This document shows, in pieces, positions 1 to 8,351 of a stretch of 38,721 nt of DNA. Position numbers and translations under genes: made by a program. Origin of the DNA: JAAZNF01 sp964561025 (GTDB lineage: Bacteria; Myxococcota; B64-G9); assembly GCA_964561025.1 (NCBI GenBank), contig CAZLNM010000041.1, positions 1 to 38,721 on the forward strand, written 5' to 3'. Position 1 is the first letter of the stretch. Each line of letters begins with the position of its first letter. The notes beneath the pieces were generated by a model. That model saw only the letters and a program-made list of their open reading frames with translations, made no database searches and had not been told where the DNA came from.

Positions 1-548
1 TCACCGAAGCGCTCGAGCAGAAACCGCTCCTCGGCGCGCAGGCGCGCGGTCATGAGGAGGACGAACAGCGCGGTTCCGGCCACCGATACGATCCAGGCGC
101 CGGCGACCGTCCCGGCTCCGACGAAGAACAACAAGAAGGCAACGTACAAGGGGTGGCGGACGTAGTGGTACGGGCCCGACGTCACCAACTTCTGGTGACC
201 GCTCGCACCGATGGTGGTGTCGAACTCGACCCCCAGGTGGACGTGCGACCAGCCGATGAAGAACAGACCGGCGGCGGCGAGCACCAGACCCAGCGCGCGG
301 ACCTCGAGCGGTAACTCGAAGAACGCCCACGGGATCCAGCGCGGGTAGAGCATGGCCAGCAGGGTGGCCGCCCACACCACCAGCACCAGCGCGCCGTGGA
401 GCAGAAACAGGATCGTTCCCTCTTCCCGCAGCACCGGCGGGCGCCACATGCGCCGGTAGCGCACCCGAAAGAAGAGGCGCAGCCCCAACAGGACTGCGAA
501 GAGACCGATCAACAGGGCACGCCAGGCGGTGAGCGGGTCGGGGATCAT
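1..548 (-). CDS. Isoprenylcysteine carboxyl methyltransferase-like membrane protein, partial
   Basis: I translated this frame by hand; it starts at the ATG at 548 and runs open to the window edge, giving about 182 residues without a stop. It has several hydrophobic segments and, near the C-terminal part, the motif SGPYHYVRHPLY followed later by EERFLLERFG. These are the signature elements of the ICMT/PEMT/NnrU-like membrane methyltransferases, where the His-Pro and Glu-Glu elements help bind S-adenosylmethionine at the membrane face. The substrate cannot be told; bacterial members act on lipids, quinone-like molecules or unknown targets. The start codon overlaps the stop of the upstream lipoprotein gene by one base (TGATG), so translation is probably coupled. 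The 3' end lies outside the window. Confidence 0.8.
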   Translation of the reverse strand, partial: MIPDPLTAWRALLIGLFAVLLGLRLFFRVRYRRMWRPPVLREEGTILFLLHGALVLVVWAATLLAMLYPRWIPWAFFELPLEVRALGLVLAAAGLFFIGWSHVHLGVEFDTTIGASGHQKLVTSGPYHYVRHPLYVAFLLFFVGAGTVAGAWIVSVAGTALFVLLMTARLRAEERFLLERFG

Positions 549-1402
549 CACGGGAACAGCGCTTCTCCTTGGGCGCGGATCCAGGCGCAATCCTTGTCGG
601 CCGGCACCCGGGCGAGGTCGATGTAGCTATGGGACGGGTCCGGATCTTTGGTGCTCTCGTTGGGCTTGGAGAGTATCGGGTTATCGGAGCCGAGGTACAC
701 CTGCTCCACCTCGCTATCGATGAGCCCGCCCCAGCGATCGCTCGACTCGAACCAACCCGACAGCGTGCTCTGGCTGCGCTGGATCAGCCATATCTCACCG
801 TCCACCAGGCCGGTCACGCGGATGGTCACGCCGGGCTTGCCATCGTTGTCCTGGTCGTACACCCGGCTGTCGCTCGATTCGGTGGGCAGCGCGTCGTGCA
901 CCGGATCGATCAGATGGGCGCCGTACACCTCCACCGCCAGCGGCGAGGTGAAGCGATTCGTCCCCAGGTCGGGCCGAAGCTCGATCACCCGCGGGTACGT
1001 CTCGAGGCTCAGCAAAAAAGCCTCGGGAAAGATCACCTGCACCAGCGTGCTCTCGCTCACCTGGCGAAGATCGCAGACCTCGATAAGCATGTCGAGGCGA
1101 TCCGCTCCGCCTCGCGTCACGGTCGTGCGCAGCAGGGCGTGGGTCTCGGTGTGGGTCAGGCCCACCACCGGCACGTTGGTGATGCGCGCGTTGACCTGGA
1201 GCATGGCGTACGTGCCGGGGAGCGACTCGGGGTCCACCGGCGGGCAGTCGGCCCCGCAGCCACCGCCGTCGCCGCCATCCACGCCCCCGTCGCCGCCGTC
1301 GGCGCGTTCCTCTCCCGCGGCGTCCGCCGCACCGTCAGAACCGGAACAGGCCGGCACCGCGAACCACATCATGACCAGCCCCAAGGCAAGAAGCCAGCGC
1401 AT
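548..1402 (-). CDS. Lipoprotein with Asp/Gly-rich linker, function unknown
   Basis: The protein has 284 residues. It starts with a basic residue and a hydrophobic stretch ending in AVPAC, so Cys19 is a plausible lipidation site. Residues of about 30-50 are Asp/Gly-rich (DGGDGGVDGGDGG), a flexible linker typical of myxobacterial-type surface lipoproteins. The remaining 230 residues look like a soluble, mostly beta domain, with no catalytic motif that I recognise. A strong ribosome binding site (GGAGGAGG) lies just before the ATG, and the stop of the FadL-like gene is only 14 nt upstream, so the two genes are probably one operon and the lipoprotein may work with that outer-membrane channel. The function is not known. 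Confidence 0.8.
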   Translation of the reverse strand: MRWLLALGLVMMWFAVPACSGSDGAADAAGEERADGGDGGVDGGDGGGCGADCPPVDPESLPGTYAMLQVNARITNVPVVGLTHTETHALLRTTVTRGGADRLDMLIEVCDLRQVSESTLVQVIFPEAFLLSLETYPRVIELRPDLGTNRFTSPLAVEVYGAHLIDPVHDALPTESSDSRVYDQDNDGKPGVTIRVTGLVDGEIWLIQRSQSTLSGWFESSDRWGGLIDSEVEQVYLGSDNPILSKPNESTKDPDPSHSYIDLARVPADKDCAWIRAQGEALFP

Positions 1403-1416
1403 GCGCGCCTCCTCCG

Positions 1417-2871
1417 CTAGCGGCAGTACCGCACCGATAGACCCGCCGAGAATAGCCAGCCGTCGCTGGCGAACCCCGGGTAACCGGGGTTGTTGCTCTG
1501 GAACCCGGCCGACTCGGGGATAAACTGGTCGGTGGCGATATCTACCGAGTCAGGAAACTCATCGAACACCGGGTGCGTCGCGCTCGAGTTCTTCTGTACG
1601 GTTCGACGCAGAAGGTGCGTCACCGAGAGATGGAGCGCCAGCGCCATCCGGCTCTTGCCGAAGTCGAGGCGCCACTGGTACCCCGCGCCGAGCTGGATCC
1701 GCTCGTTGTCCACGTAATTCGTGCGTCCGGTCTGGTCGGGAACGGGGGACGGCGCGTATCCCGCTTGCAAGGAGATCTCGTGATCGTGGAGGCGCACGCC
1801 GCCACCGAGCGTCGGGGCGAAGGTGTCCGACCAGCGGTCGAGCGGCCGCTCGCCCATGCGGTTCTGGTAGGCTGACCACTGGCTCCACAGCACGCTGCCG
1901 CTGACCCACCCCGACACCCCATCCGGCGGACCGATGAGATAGCGCCCGCCGAGCGACACGCGCCAGGGCAAGAAGCCGTGGACGAAGGAGAACGGCTGAT
2001 ACAGCGCCGTCTGGCCCTCCGGGTAGTCGTAGTTCCAGAATTGCAGCTCGCCCTGGCCATCCACCTCGTTCTGCAAGGGAAAGTGCGCCGTGGCGACAAG
2101 ACGCCAGGTGGGCCGCTCCACGGCGAGCCCCAGGTGCGGCACGAGGCGCGTGTTCACGCTCACCTTGGACAGCGTCCGGGCGTCTTCCTGGTTTCCGGCG
2201 TCGGGGATGAAGATCTCGGTCATCGCCCGGGTGGAGTTCGCCATCAGCACGCCGGCGCCGACAGAGAGCCAGGGGAGCGGGCGGTAGGCCCCGCCGAACA
2301 CGAAGACGGCGCCCGACAAGCGATCTTCGAGCAGCTCGAAGTGCAGGGAGTTGGAGAAGTACTGCTCGCGCTCGTCCACGTAGAACGGCCGCTGGCCCTG
2401 GAACTCGCCGGCCGGGATGAGCGCGTAGAAACCGAGCGAGAACATCCGCTTGGCCCCGATCGGCACCACGGTGCCGAACTCGATGAAGGACAGCGCCCCG
2501 GAGCTATCGTGCGACCCCCGCGCCGCGCGCAGATGGGAGGTGGGCAACGGCCGGATGTCGAGCCGGCTGGTCGTCCCGTCCGGGTTGAGGCGCCGGGCCC
2601 GGGTGATGCTCTCGGGGATGTCGATGCCCGCGGGCCGGACGCCGAGCTGGATGGAGAGATCTTGCCCCAAGACCAGGAAGCCGGCCTGGTACTGCGGCTG
2701 GATGAAGGACAGCAACGCGGGGTTGAAGTACGCCGCCGCCACGCCCCCGGCCTCCACCCGGGCCTGGCTGCCCGACGGCTCGGTCGAAGCCCCCAGCGTC
2801 TCCAGCAGAGAGGACGCTCGCGCCAGAGAGGGCACGACGATCACAAGCAACATCAAAAGTAATTTTCTCAT
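1417..2871 (-). CDS. OmpP1/FadL-family outer membrane protein
   Basis: The protein has 484 residues. It has a classical signal peptide (MRKLLLMLLVIVVPSLARA) followed by the N-terminal pattern of FadL/TodX-type channels, including a Gly-rich stretch and AAAYFNPALL, close to the family's conserved NPA motif. The rest alternates polar and aromatic residues as in a beta-barrel, and the last strand ends in SAGLSVRYCR. FadL proteins carry long-chain fatty acids or other hydrophobic compounds across the outer membrane by lateral diffusion, so a hydrophobic substrate is likely but its identity is unknown. This is the first gene of a probable three-gene operon with the lipoprotein and the membrane methyltransferase. 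The 229 bp upstream hold no other gene. Confidence 0.85.
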   Translation of the reverse strand: MRKLLLMLLVIVVPSLARASSLLETLGASTEPSGSQARVEAGGVAAAYFNPALLSFIQPQYQAGFLVLGQDLSIQLGVRPAGIDIPESITRARRLNPDGTTSRLDIRPLPTSHLRAARGSHDSSGALSFIEFGTVVPIGAKRMFSLGFYALIPAGEFQGQRPFYVDEREQYFSNSLHFELLEDRLSGAVFVFGGAYRPLPWLSVGAGVLMANSTRAMTEIFIPDAGNQEDARTLSKVSVNTRLVPHLGLAVERPTWRLVATAHFPLQNEVDGQGELQFWNYDYPEGQTALYQPFSFVHGFLPWRVSLGGRYLIGPPDGVSGWVSGSVLWSQWSAYQNRMGERPLDRWSDTFAPTLGGGVRLHDHEISLQAGYAPSPVPDQTGRTNYVDNERIQLGAGYQWRLDFGKSRMALALHLSVTHLLRRTVQKNSSATHPVFDEFPDSVDIATDQFIPESAGFQSNNPGYPGFASDGWLFSAGLSVRYCR

Positions 2872-3100
2872 TGCAGGATGCTCTTCGTTCTGTTTTCGGC
2901 CAATCTCGCTCCGGATAAGCTAACCACCGCTCGCCTCTCGTCAAATTCCACCGGCACCGAACGTCTGGCCGCAGGACCGATTCAGCCTGCGCTGCCCGCG
3001 CGCTTTTCAGACCGAGGCGCGAACGCGCATGCCGCGGCGGCCCGCGTCCCCACGGCTCGGCGCGAGAATCCCGCCCAAGTGCGCTCCGGTGTCTGTCCGC

Positions 3101-4327
3101 TCAGATGGCCCCGGTGAGGCCCAGCAAGATGCGGTGCTCGTTGGCCACTTCATCGTTGTGGATGCGGTAGAAGGTGTACTCGGCCATGAGTTTCAGGTTG
3201 GTGCGCAGCAGATAGGTGAGGTTGCCGGTGTAGCTCTCCTGGTCCGCGCCCGGCACCTGGCTCTCCACCTTGTCGAAGAGCAGCACCGCGTACAGCCGGC
3301 CGGGATCGCCCCAAAGCCGCGTCACCGCCTCGGCCATGATGCCGTGGCTCTTCAGCGCGAAGGGCTCATTGGCCGGCTTCATCATGGGGTTGATGTCGCG
3401 GCGCTGGAGGTAGAGCGCGTTCAGGGTGGTGCGGTTGAGATCCAGGGTCAGGTCCGCGCCCCACATGAACGATTCGTTGGTGCCGACGTGGCTATTCCCC
3501 GTCGCTTCGTCGGTGATGGTGCGCCGCTCCTTGCCGAAGTAGCCGAAGGCCCCCACCCGCACCGGTCCGAGCTCCTGGGACAGGCGCAGCATGACGTTCT
3601 TGAAGAAGTCGGGATCCATGTTGTCGTCGATGGCCGAGTTCAGGCCGGCGCCGTTGGTCAGCGACAGCGAGGCCATCAGGCCGAAGGAGAAGTCGGCCGA
3701 GACCAAGAAGCCCCGGTCGTAGGTGAGATCGATGTCCGAGCGCCCCGGCCGGATCTTGAAGGGCAGGTAGTCCTGGAAGGTCAGCCGAAGTTCGCGCTTG
3801 AAGAGCACGTCGGAGACCTGGAACTGCCCCAGGATGAAGTCCACCGGGCTCCCCCACAGGTTGTTGAACTGGATGAAGGTGTCCTCCAGCCCCACGATCT
3901 CGCCACCCTCGGTCATCATGAAATAGACGTAGTAGCCGATGTCGGGCGCGAGCTGGCCGCCCGACATGAGCTTGATGATCCAGGGCATCTTGAAGTCCTG
4001 GTAGCCGTCGCCAGTGTCGTTCCCGTTGAGCTGGAAGTCGAGGTACATGTCGCCGCGCAGCGCCAGCGGGATCTCGCGGAACAGCGACAGCCGGTCGTCG
4101 CCCACGTCGGTGTAGTAGCGCGGCGGCATCTCCTGGTCCGACGGGGCGTAGGCGTTGGCCGCGAACTCATCCCCGTAGGCCTTCAGCCGCGGGAACGGAT
4201 CGTGGCAGGTGGTGCAGGAGAACTCGTGCTTGCGGGCGAAGGCCGGGATGGCCTCCGAGGGCTTCCCCAGCAGCACACCCAACATGAGCACCGACGTCGG
4301 CGCGATCCACCACAGGTGACCTCGCAT
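3101..4327 (-). CDS. Fused monoheme cytochrome c-porin, Cyc2-like
   Basis: The protein has 408 residues. A signal peptide ends near residue 26 (PSEA), and a single heme-binding motif CTTCH follows at residues 38-42 inside the string FARKHEFSCTTCHDPFPRL. After about residue 55 there is no further CXXCH; the remaining 350 residues show alternating amphipathic strands as in a porin of about 16 strands, ending in RILLGLTGAI. A single N-terminal heme (ArxxxxCxxCHxxFPxL) fused to a barrel of this size is the architecture of Cyc2, the outer-membrane iron oxidase of Fe(II)-oxidising bacteria. Cyc2 relatives occur in many non-iron-oxidisers, so the electron donor here is open. An RBS (GGAGGAA) precedes the ATG. 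It is the last gene of the complex I-cytochrome cluster, 12 nt behind the pentaheme cytochrome. Confidence 0.75.
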   Translation of the reverse strand: MRGHLWWIAPTSVLMLGVLLGKPSEAIPAFARKHEFSCTTCHDPFPRLKAYGDEFAANAYAPSDQEMPPRYYTDVGDDRLSLFREIPLALRGDMYLDFQLNGNDTGDGYQDFKMPWIIKLMSGGQLAPDIGYYVYFMMTEGGEIVGLEDTFIQFNNLWGSPVDFILGQFQVSDVLFKRELRLTFQDYLPFKIRPGRSDIDLTYDRGFLVSADFSFGLMASLSLTNGAGLNSAIDDNMDPDFFKNVMLRLSQELGPVRVGAFGYFGKERRTITDEATGNSHVGTNESFMWGADLTLDLNRTTLNALYLQRRDINPMMKPANEPFALKSHGIMAEAVTRLWGDPGRLYAVLLFDKVESQVPGADQESYTGNLTYLLRTNLKLMAEYTFYRIHNDEVANEHRILLGLTGAI

Positions 4328-4339
4328 GGCTTCCTCCGT

Positions 4340-5695
4340 TCAGTCGACCAGTTCGATCCGGGCCTCGGCCTCGCTCATCACCCGGTCTTCGTATTCCTCG
4401 GCCGGCACCTTGAGGTACTCGCCCACCGGTTTCACCAGCAGGCGGTAGTACAGCGTGGCCTTCACGGCGAGCGGACCCAGGGGGGCCTTGCCCGGGATCT
4501 TGAAGGTGTAGCTATCGGTCTTCGTCTCCAGCGGCCCGATGCGGTAGTCCGGCCCGAAGGAGGCGGTGTACCACTGCATGATGGTCATCTCGCCCTTGGG
4601 GTTCAGGTAGGCCATGCGGTAGATGCGCGAGCCCTCGGGCACGCCGTCGCGCGGGATGCCCGCGAAGTCCGCCTTCCCCTGGGCCACCCCCAGGTCGAAC
4701 CAGGCCGGCTGGTTGGAGCCGATGGTGGTGTCCTCGCCGGGAAATCCCTTGCGATCGACGGGCAGGTGGTAACGGTTGCCCTTGGCATCCACCGCCTCCA
4801 CGTGCACCCACAGCTCGCGATCCTCCACCGAGCCGGTGGGGATCTTGTGGCCCGCCTTGGCGTTGAAGGCGTACAGGGTGAGTTTCAACTTCTCGCCGGG
4901 AGTGGCCTCCAGCCGGTCGGGGATCAGCCGAAGCTCGATGGCGCCGCGGATCTTGGCCGTCACGTGCGCCCCGAAGAACAGGTGCTGGTGCAACGGCAGG
5001 TCCTCGCTCGACATGCTGGCCACGCGCCCCGCGGCCACCGGCATGTGGCAGTCGTGGCAGCGCAGGCCCATCTTGGGATACGGGCCCTCGGCGTACTCGA
5101 TCTGGGTGGCCTTGACCCACATGCCGTACGGGCTCTGCTCGTTGTGGCAAGTGCCGCAGAACTCGGGCTGGCGGATGAGCTCGAGCTTTTTCGTGTTGTG
5201 GTGCGGCGACTCCACACCCTCGCGCGGCCCGTACTTGGTGCGGCCCGGGGACGAGATGTAGCTGAAATTGAACGGCGTCCCCTCGGCCCGTCCCGAGATG
5301 GTGTGGCACACGTCGCAGGAGACCGACTCGTTGGCCCGGCTGCGCTTTTGCGGCTTCGGCGGCGGCACGTCGCCCGCCAGGAAGGCGATGGGCGTGTGGC
5401 AGCCGTTGCAGCCGGCCTTGACCCCGGCCACCTTGGGCTCGCGTTCGGCGTGGGGCACGGCCAGCTCGAAGTACTCGATCTCGTCCCACTCGTGGGTGTA
5501 GGCCTGGCTCATCATGGACATCTGCCACTGCGGGAAGAACTCCCGGTGGCAGCCGGCGCAGGCGCGCGGCCGCTCGAAGTCGTCGTAGCTCCGGCTCCCC
5601 AGCGCCGCGTCCCCCCACTTGGGCTGGGCAAGAGCGGGCGCTCCGCACGCCAAGGTCGCCAGGATCACCAGGAATCGCCATGAATGTTTTCTCAA
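4340..5695 (-). CDS. Periplasmic pentaheme cytochrome c (c554-like)
   Basis: I place the start at the TTG at 5695, because GGAGG lies 8 nt upstream and a signal peptide (RKHSWRFLVILATLACGAPALA) follows directly; the open frame continues far upstream only as a shadow of the metallo-hydrolase gene. The 451-residue product has five CXXCH motifs, at residues 46-50, 96-100, 127-131, 180-184 and 213-217 (CAGCH, CNGCH, CDVCH, CGTCH, CHDCH). Their spacing, with distal His-rich stretches, resembles the cytochrome c554/NrfA-NapC superfamily. Residues from about 245 to 451 have no heme motif and look like a beta-sandwich. It probably carries electrons in the periplasm between inner-membrane enzymes and the cytochrome-porin encoded 12 nt downstream. 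The exact family and partners are inferred. Confidence 0.85.
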   Translation of the reverse strand: MRKHSWRFLVILATLACGAPALAQPKWGDAALGSRSYDDFERPRACAGCHREFFPQWQMSMMSQAYTHEWDEIEYFELAVPHAEREPKVAGVKAGCNGCHTPIAFLAGDVPPPKPQKRSRANESVSCDVCHTISGRAEGTPFNFSYISSPGRTKYGPREGVESPHHNTKKLELIRQPEFCGTCHNEQSPYGMWVKATQIEYAEGPYPKMGLRCHDCHMPVAAGRVASMSSEDLPLHQHLFFGAHVTAKIRGAIELRLIPDRLEATPGEKLKLTLYAFNAKAGHKIPTGSVEDRELWVHVEAVDAKGNRYHLPVDRKGFPGEDTTIGSNQPAWFDLGVAQGKADFAGIPRDGVPEGSRIYRMAYLNPKGEMTIMQWYTASFGPDYRIGPLETKTDSYTFKIPGKAPLGPLAVKATLYYRLLVKPVGEYLKVPAEEYEDRVMSEAEARIELVD

Positions 5696-5730
5696 CGGAC
5701 CTACCTCCCTGAATGATGATTCTCTACGGC

Positions 5731-5943
5731 TCAAGCGCCCGCTTGCGGATCCGGCTCGATCAGCGTGGCCTTCGGCTGGCCACCGAATCCCTCGGTGAGC
5801 GAGATCACCCGCACCTTCTTTCCCACCTCGGGCCGGAAGTAGCCACAGGCGGTGAGCGAAAAGCGGATCTCGCGGCCATCGTCCAGGAGCACCGTCCCCA
5901 GCCCGTCCGCCGCGTCGTAGGTTACGATCCGGCCGTAGAGCAT
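5731..5943 (-). CDS. Small OB-fold / cold-shock-domain-like protein
   Basis: The product has 70 residues and starts MLYGRIVTYDAADGLGTVLL. The run G-x-I-x-x-Y-D-x-x-x-G-x-G followed by DGREIRFSLTAC and a P-x-V-G-x-x-V-x-V strand matches the layout of cold-shock-domain (S1-like OB fold) proteins, where the DGREIRF stretch corresponds to the position of the second RNA-binding segment. The aromatic RNP residues of true CspA proteins are not well kept, so nucleic-acid binding is uncertain. Small proteins of this kind are common beside unrelated genes in delta-proteobacteria. It lies 12 nt after the metallo-hydrolase gene and 35 nt before the pentaheme cytochrome, inside the predicted long operon. 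Confidence 0.7.
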   Translation of the reverse strand: MLYGRIVTYDAADGLGTVLLDDGREIRFSLTACGYFRPEVGKKVRVISLTEGFGGQPKATLIEPDPQAGA

Positions 5944-5955
5944 GGGCGCAGCATA

Positions 5956-6804
5956 TCAAGGTTCCACCGAAACACAAGAGAGGGAGTGCACTCGCCCGGG
6001 TTCGTCCTGGGAGGTGCTGAAGACCCGGGTGGCACCGCCGATGCGTTCCACCACCTGCACGGCGCTGCCGAAGGCCAGCCGGCGGTCGTTGCACTGTTCG
6101 GAGATGTGGAGCTGGACCAGGCTGTGCGCCACCCGCCCGCCCGGCACGAGCAGCCGCTCGAGCGCCTCGCAGGCCTGGCGGTTGGAGAGGTGCCCCTCCG
6201 GCCCCAGCACCCGCTCGATGAGCGAGGCGGCGCGCCGCGAGCGGCGCTCCATCTCCTCGTCGTGGTTGAACTCCAGCGCCAACACGTCGACTCCCGGCTG
6301 CAAGATCCGCTCGAAGACCCCTTCGGGGACGTGCCCCAGGTCGGCGAGATACGCCAGGCGCGCCGGCCGGGGCTCCTCCGCCGCCTCGACGATGAAACCG
6401 AACGTGGGCGGGCAGTCGTGCGGCAGCCGCAGCGGCGTAAACTCGAACCGCTCCAGCACCACGAAGCGCCCGCGGCTCGGGTAGGGCCGGACCAGCCCTT
6501 CGCGCGTCAGCCGAACGAAACGCGCGTCGCGCGCAAGCTGCTGGGCGTGCTGCCGGTGACAGTAGAGCGGGATGCGCCATTTCAGCATCAGCTTGAGGAA
6601 GGCGCGGTTCAGGTGATCGCTGTGGGTGTGCGTGAGCACCACCGCCCCGATTCGCTCGATGGAGCGTCCCACCTGCAAAAGGCGCCGCGCCAGCTCCCGC
6701 CCCGAGAACCCCTGGTCGATGAGCAAGTCGCGTTCGCCGCAGGAGAGCAGACAGGCGTTCCCCCGCGAGCCCGATCCCAGCACGCAAAAACGCGCCTCGC
6801 TCAC
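5956..6804 (-). CDS. MBL-fold metallohydrolase, YycJ/WalJ-like
   Basis: The start is the GTG at 6804, which overlaps the nuoN stop codon by 4 nt (GTGA); the longer upstream frame is a shadow of nuoN. The 282-residue product begins with FCVLGSGSRGNACLL, the glycine-rich strand typical of YycJ/WalJ-type proteins, and has the metal-binding motif HTHSDH (His59, His61, Asp63, His64). Further conserved positions are the PHD element (LRLPHDCPPTFGF), the Asp in LADLGH and the EFNHDEEM stretch. Known relatives are zinc- or manganese-dependent phosphodiesterases or nucleases, and YycJ is linked to cell-wall or DNA maintenance. Nothing in the sequence ties it to respiration, although it is translationally coupled to nuoN. 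Confidence 0.85.
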   Translation of the reverse strand: MSEARFCVLGSGSRGNACLLSCGERDLLIDQGFSGRELARRLLQVGRSIERIGAVVLTHTHSDHLNRAFLKLMLKWRIPLYCHRQHAQQLARDARFVRLTREGLVRPYPSRGRFVVLERFEFTPLRLPHDCPPTFGFIVEAAEEPRPARLAYLADLGHVPEGVFERILQPGVDVLALEFNHDEEMERRSRRAASLIERVLGPEGHLSNRQACEALERLLVPGGRVAHSLVQLHISEQCNDRRLAFGSAVQVVERIGGATRVFSTSQDEPGRVHSLSCVSVEP

Positions 6805-8339
6805 CGCACGAATCCCGCCGACCACTCGGCAAGCATGGCCAGCGGCCCGAAGAACACGCCGAGGACCAGGGTCACGACCGCGAGCGCGGCCGCGAGCAGG
6901 CCGGCCCCGTCGGGGGCGACGCGCTCGGCGAAGCCCGCTTCGGGCGGCAGCAAGAACATGGCCCGCAGCACCCGGGCGTAGAAGTAGAGCGAGATCACGG
7001 TATTGACGATGCCCACCACCGCCAAGGCGACCGGCAGGCTCCCGCCACCCTTGAGCAGCGAGGCGAACAAGTAGATCTTGCCCACGAAGCCGGCGGTGGG
7101 CGGGAGCCCGGTGAGCGCGAACAGGAATACGGCCATAGAAACCGATAGCAGCGGCGAGCGTTTCGCAAGACCGCGGAAGGCTAGCAGGTCCTCCGAGCCG
7201 GTGGCCCGCTCCACCGCCGCCACCACCGCGAACGCCCCCAGGTTCATGACGAGGTACACCGCGCCGTACAGCGACACCGCCGCGATGCCACCGTGGCTGC
7301 CCCCGACCACGCCCATGAGCAGGTAGCCCGCGTGCGCGATGCTGGAGTAGGCCAGCAGCCGCTTGAGGTTGTTCTGCGGAATGGCCGCCAGGTTCCCGAT
7401 GGTCATGGAGAGCGCCGACAGCGCGGCGATGGCCCACAGGGCCCACTCGAGCTGCGCCGGCGCGTAGGCCAGCGTCTCGGGATCGCGCGGGTCGAACAGC
7501 AGGTTGAAGGCGAAGCGCAGAAGCACCGCGAAGCCCGCCAGCTTCGGCGCGACCGACAGGAGCGCGGCGATGGGCGTGGGCGCCCCCTCGTAGGCGTCCG
7601 GGCACCACTGGTGGAAGGGCACCGCGGCGATCTTGAAGCCGAACCCGGCCAGGATGAACAAGAGCGCCACCACCGCCGCACCGCTCTCGCCCGGGGAGAG
7701 CGCCAAAGAGCCCAGCATGCCAAAGTGCAGGCTCTGCAGGTTGAGGCTGCCGAAGAGCCCGTACCACAAGGACAGGCCGAAGAGCATGACCGCCGAGGCC
7801 ACGCCGCCGTAGAGCGCGTACTTGAGGCCCGCCTCGGCGGAGCGCGCCTTGGCATCGAAGCCGGTGAGCAGGTACGAGCACAGACTCACCGCCTCCAGCG
7901 CCACATACAGCATGAGCAGGTGGTTGGCGGAGGCCAGCAGGCACATGCCGACCGTCATGGCCAGAATCAGCCCGTGGTACTCGCCGCGCCGCGCCCGCGG
8001 CACCGCCGGGCTTCCCACCGTGAGCGCCACCGCCGCCGCCGCGGCCAGCATGACGAGCGCCTGGAAGAACACCGCCAGCGGGTCGTAGGCCAGCATCCCC
8101 AGAAACGCGGTGCAACCGCCAAGGAGGCAGTTGTAGCCGTCCGGCAGGTATTGCAAGCGCACCGTCTCGAGCAGCGTCACCAGGGCCGCGGCCAGGCCGA
8201 TCAGCGCCGCCCCCGGGAACAGCCAGCGCCCGACCTCGCGCCTGCGCACGAAGGCCGAGGCGAGGAACAGAAACAGCGCCACCGCCCCCAGCACCACCGC
8301 GGGGGCGAGCAGGCGCATGCTGACCAGGTTGCCGAACAA
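6801..8339 (-). CDS. nuoN: NADH-quinone oxidoreductase (complex I) subunit N
   Basis: The product has 512 residues and is one of the three antiporter-like proton-pumping subunits of complex I in the inner membrane. It has about 14 hydrophobic segments. The family's functional charged residues are visible: Glu149 in YVALEAVSLCSYLL and Lys236 in GFGFKIAAVPFHQW, followed by the PDAYEGAPTP loop. The start is a TTG (position 8339) preceded by GGAGG at 5 nt spacing; an ATG 7 codons later is less well placed. nuoM ends 12 nt upstream and the metallohydrolase gene overlaps the 3' end by 4 nt. It is the most distal nuo gene of the operon. Confidence 0.97.
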   Translation of the reverse strand: MFGNLVSMRLLAPAVVLGAVALFLFLASAFVRRREVGRWLFPGAALIGLAAALVTLLETVRLQYLPDGYNCLLGGCTAFLGMLAYDPLAVFFQALVMLAAAAAVALTVGSPAVPRARRGEYHGLILAMTVGMCLLASANHLLMLYVALEAVSLCSYLLTGFDAKARSAEAGLKYALYGGVASAVMLFGLSLWYGLFGSLNLQSLHFGMLGSLALSPGESGAAVVALLFILAGFGFKIAAVPFHQWCPDAYEGAPTPIAALLSVAPKLAGFAVLLRFAFNLLFDPRDPETLAYAPAQLEWALWAIAALSALSMTIGNLAAIPQNNLKRLLAYSSIAHAGYLLMGVVGGSHGGIAAVSLYGAVYLVMNLGAFAVVAAVERATGSEDLLAFRGLAKRSPLLSVSMAVFLFALTGLPPTAGFVGKIYLFASLLKGGGSLPVALAVVGIVNTVISLYFYARVLRAMFLLPPEAGFAERVAPDGAGLLAAALAVVTLVLGVFFGPLAMLAEWSAGFVR

Positions 8340-8351
8340 GTTCTCCTCCGC

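Noticed and set aside
3029..5683. An 884-codon plus-strand open frame opposite the cytochrome genes
   Set aside because: It is antisense to two clear cytochrome genes on the minus strand, has a His/Arg/Gly-rich shadow composition, no RBS and no recognisable domain.
5696..6832. Upstream extension of the pentaheme cytochrome frame to 6832
   Set aside because: The extra residues overlap the metallohydrolase and OB-fold genes in another frame. The TTG at 5695 has a perfect RBS and starts a signal peptide.
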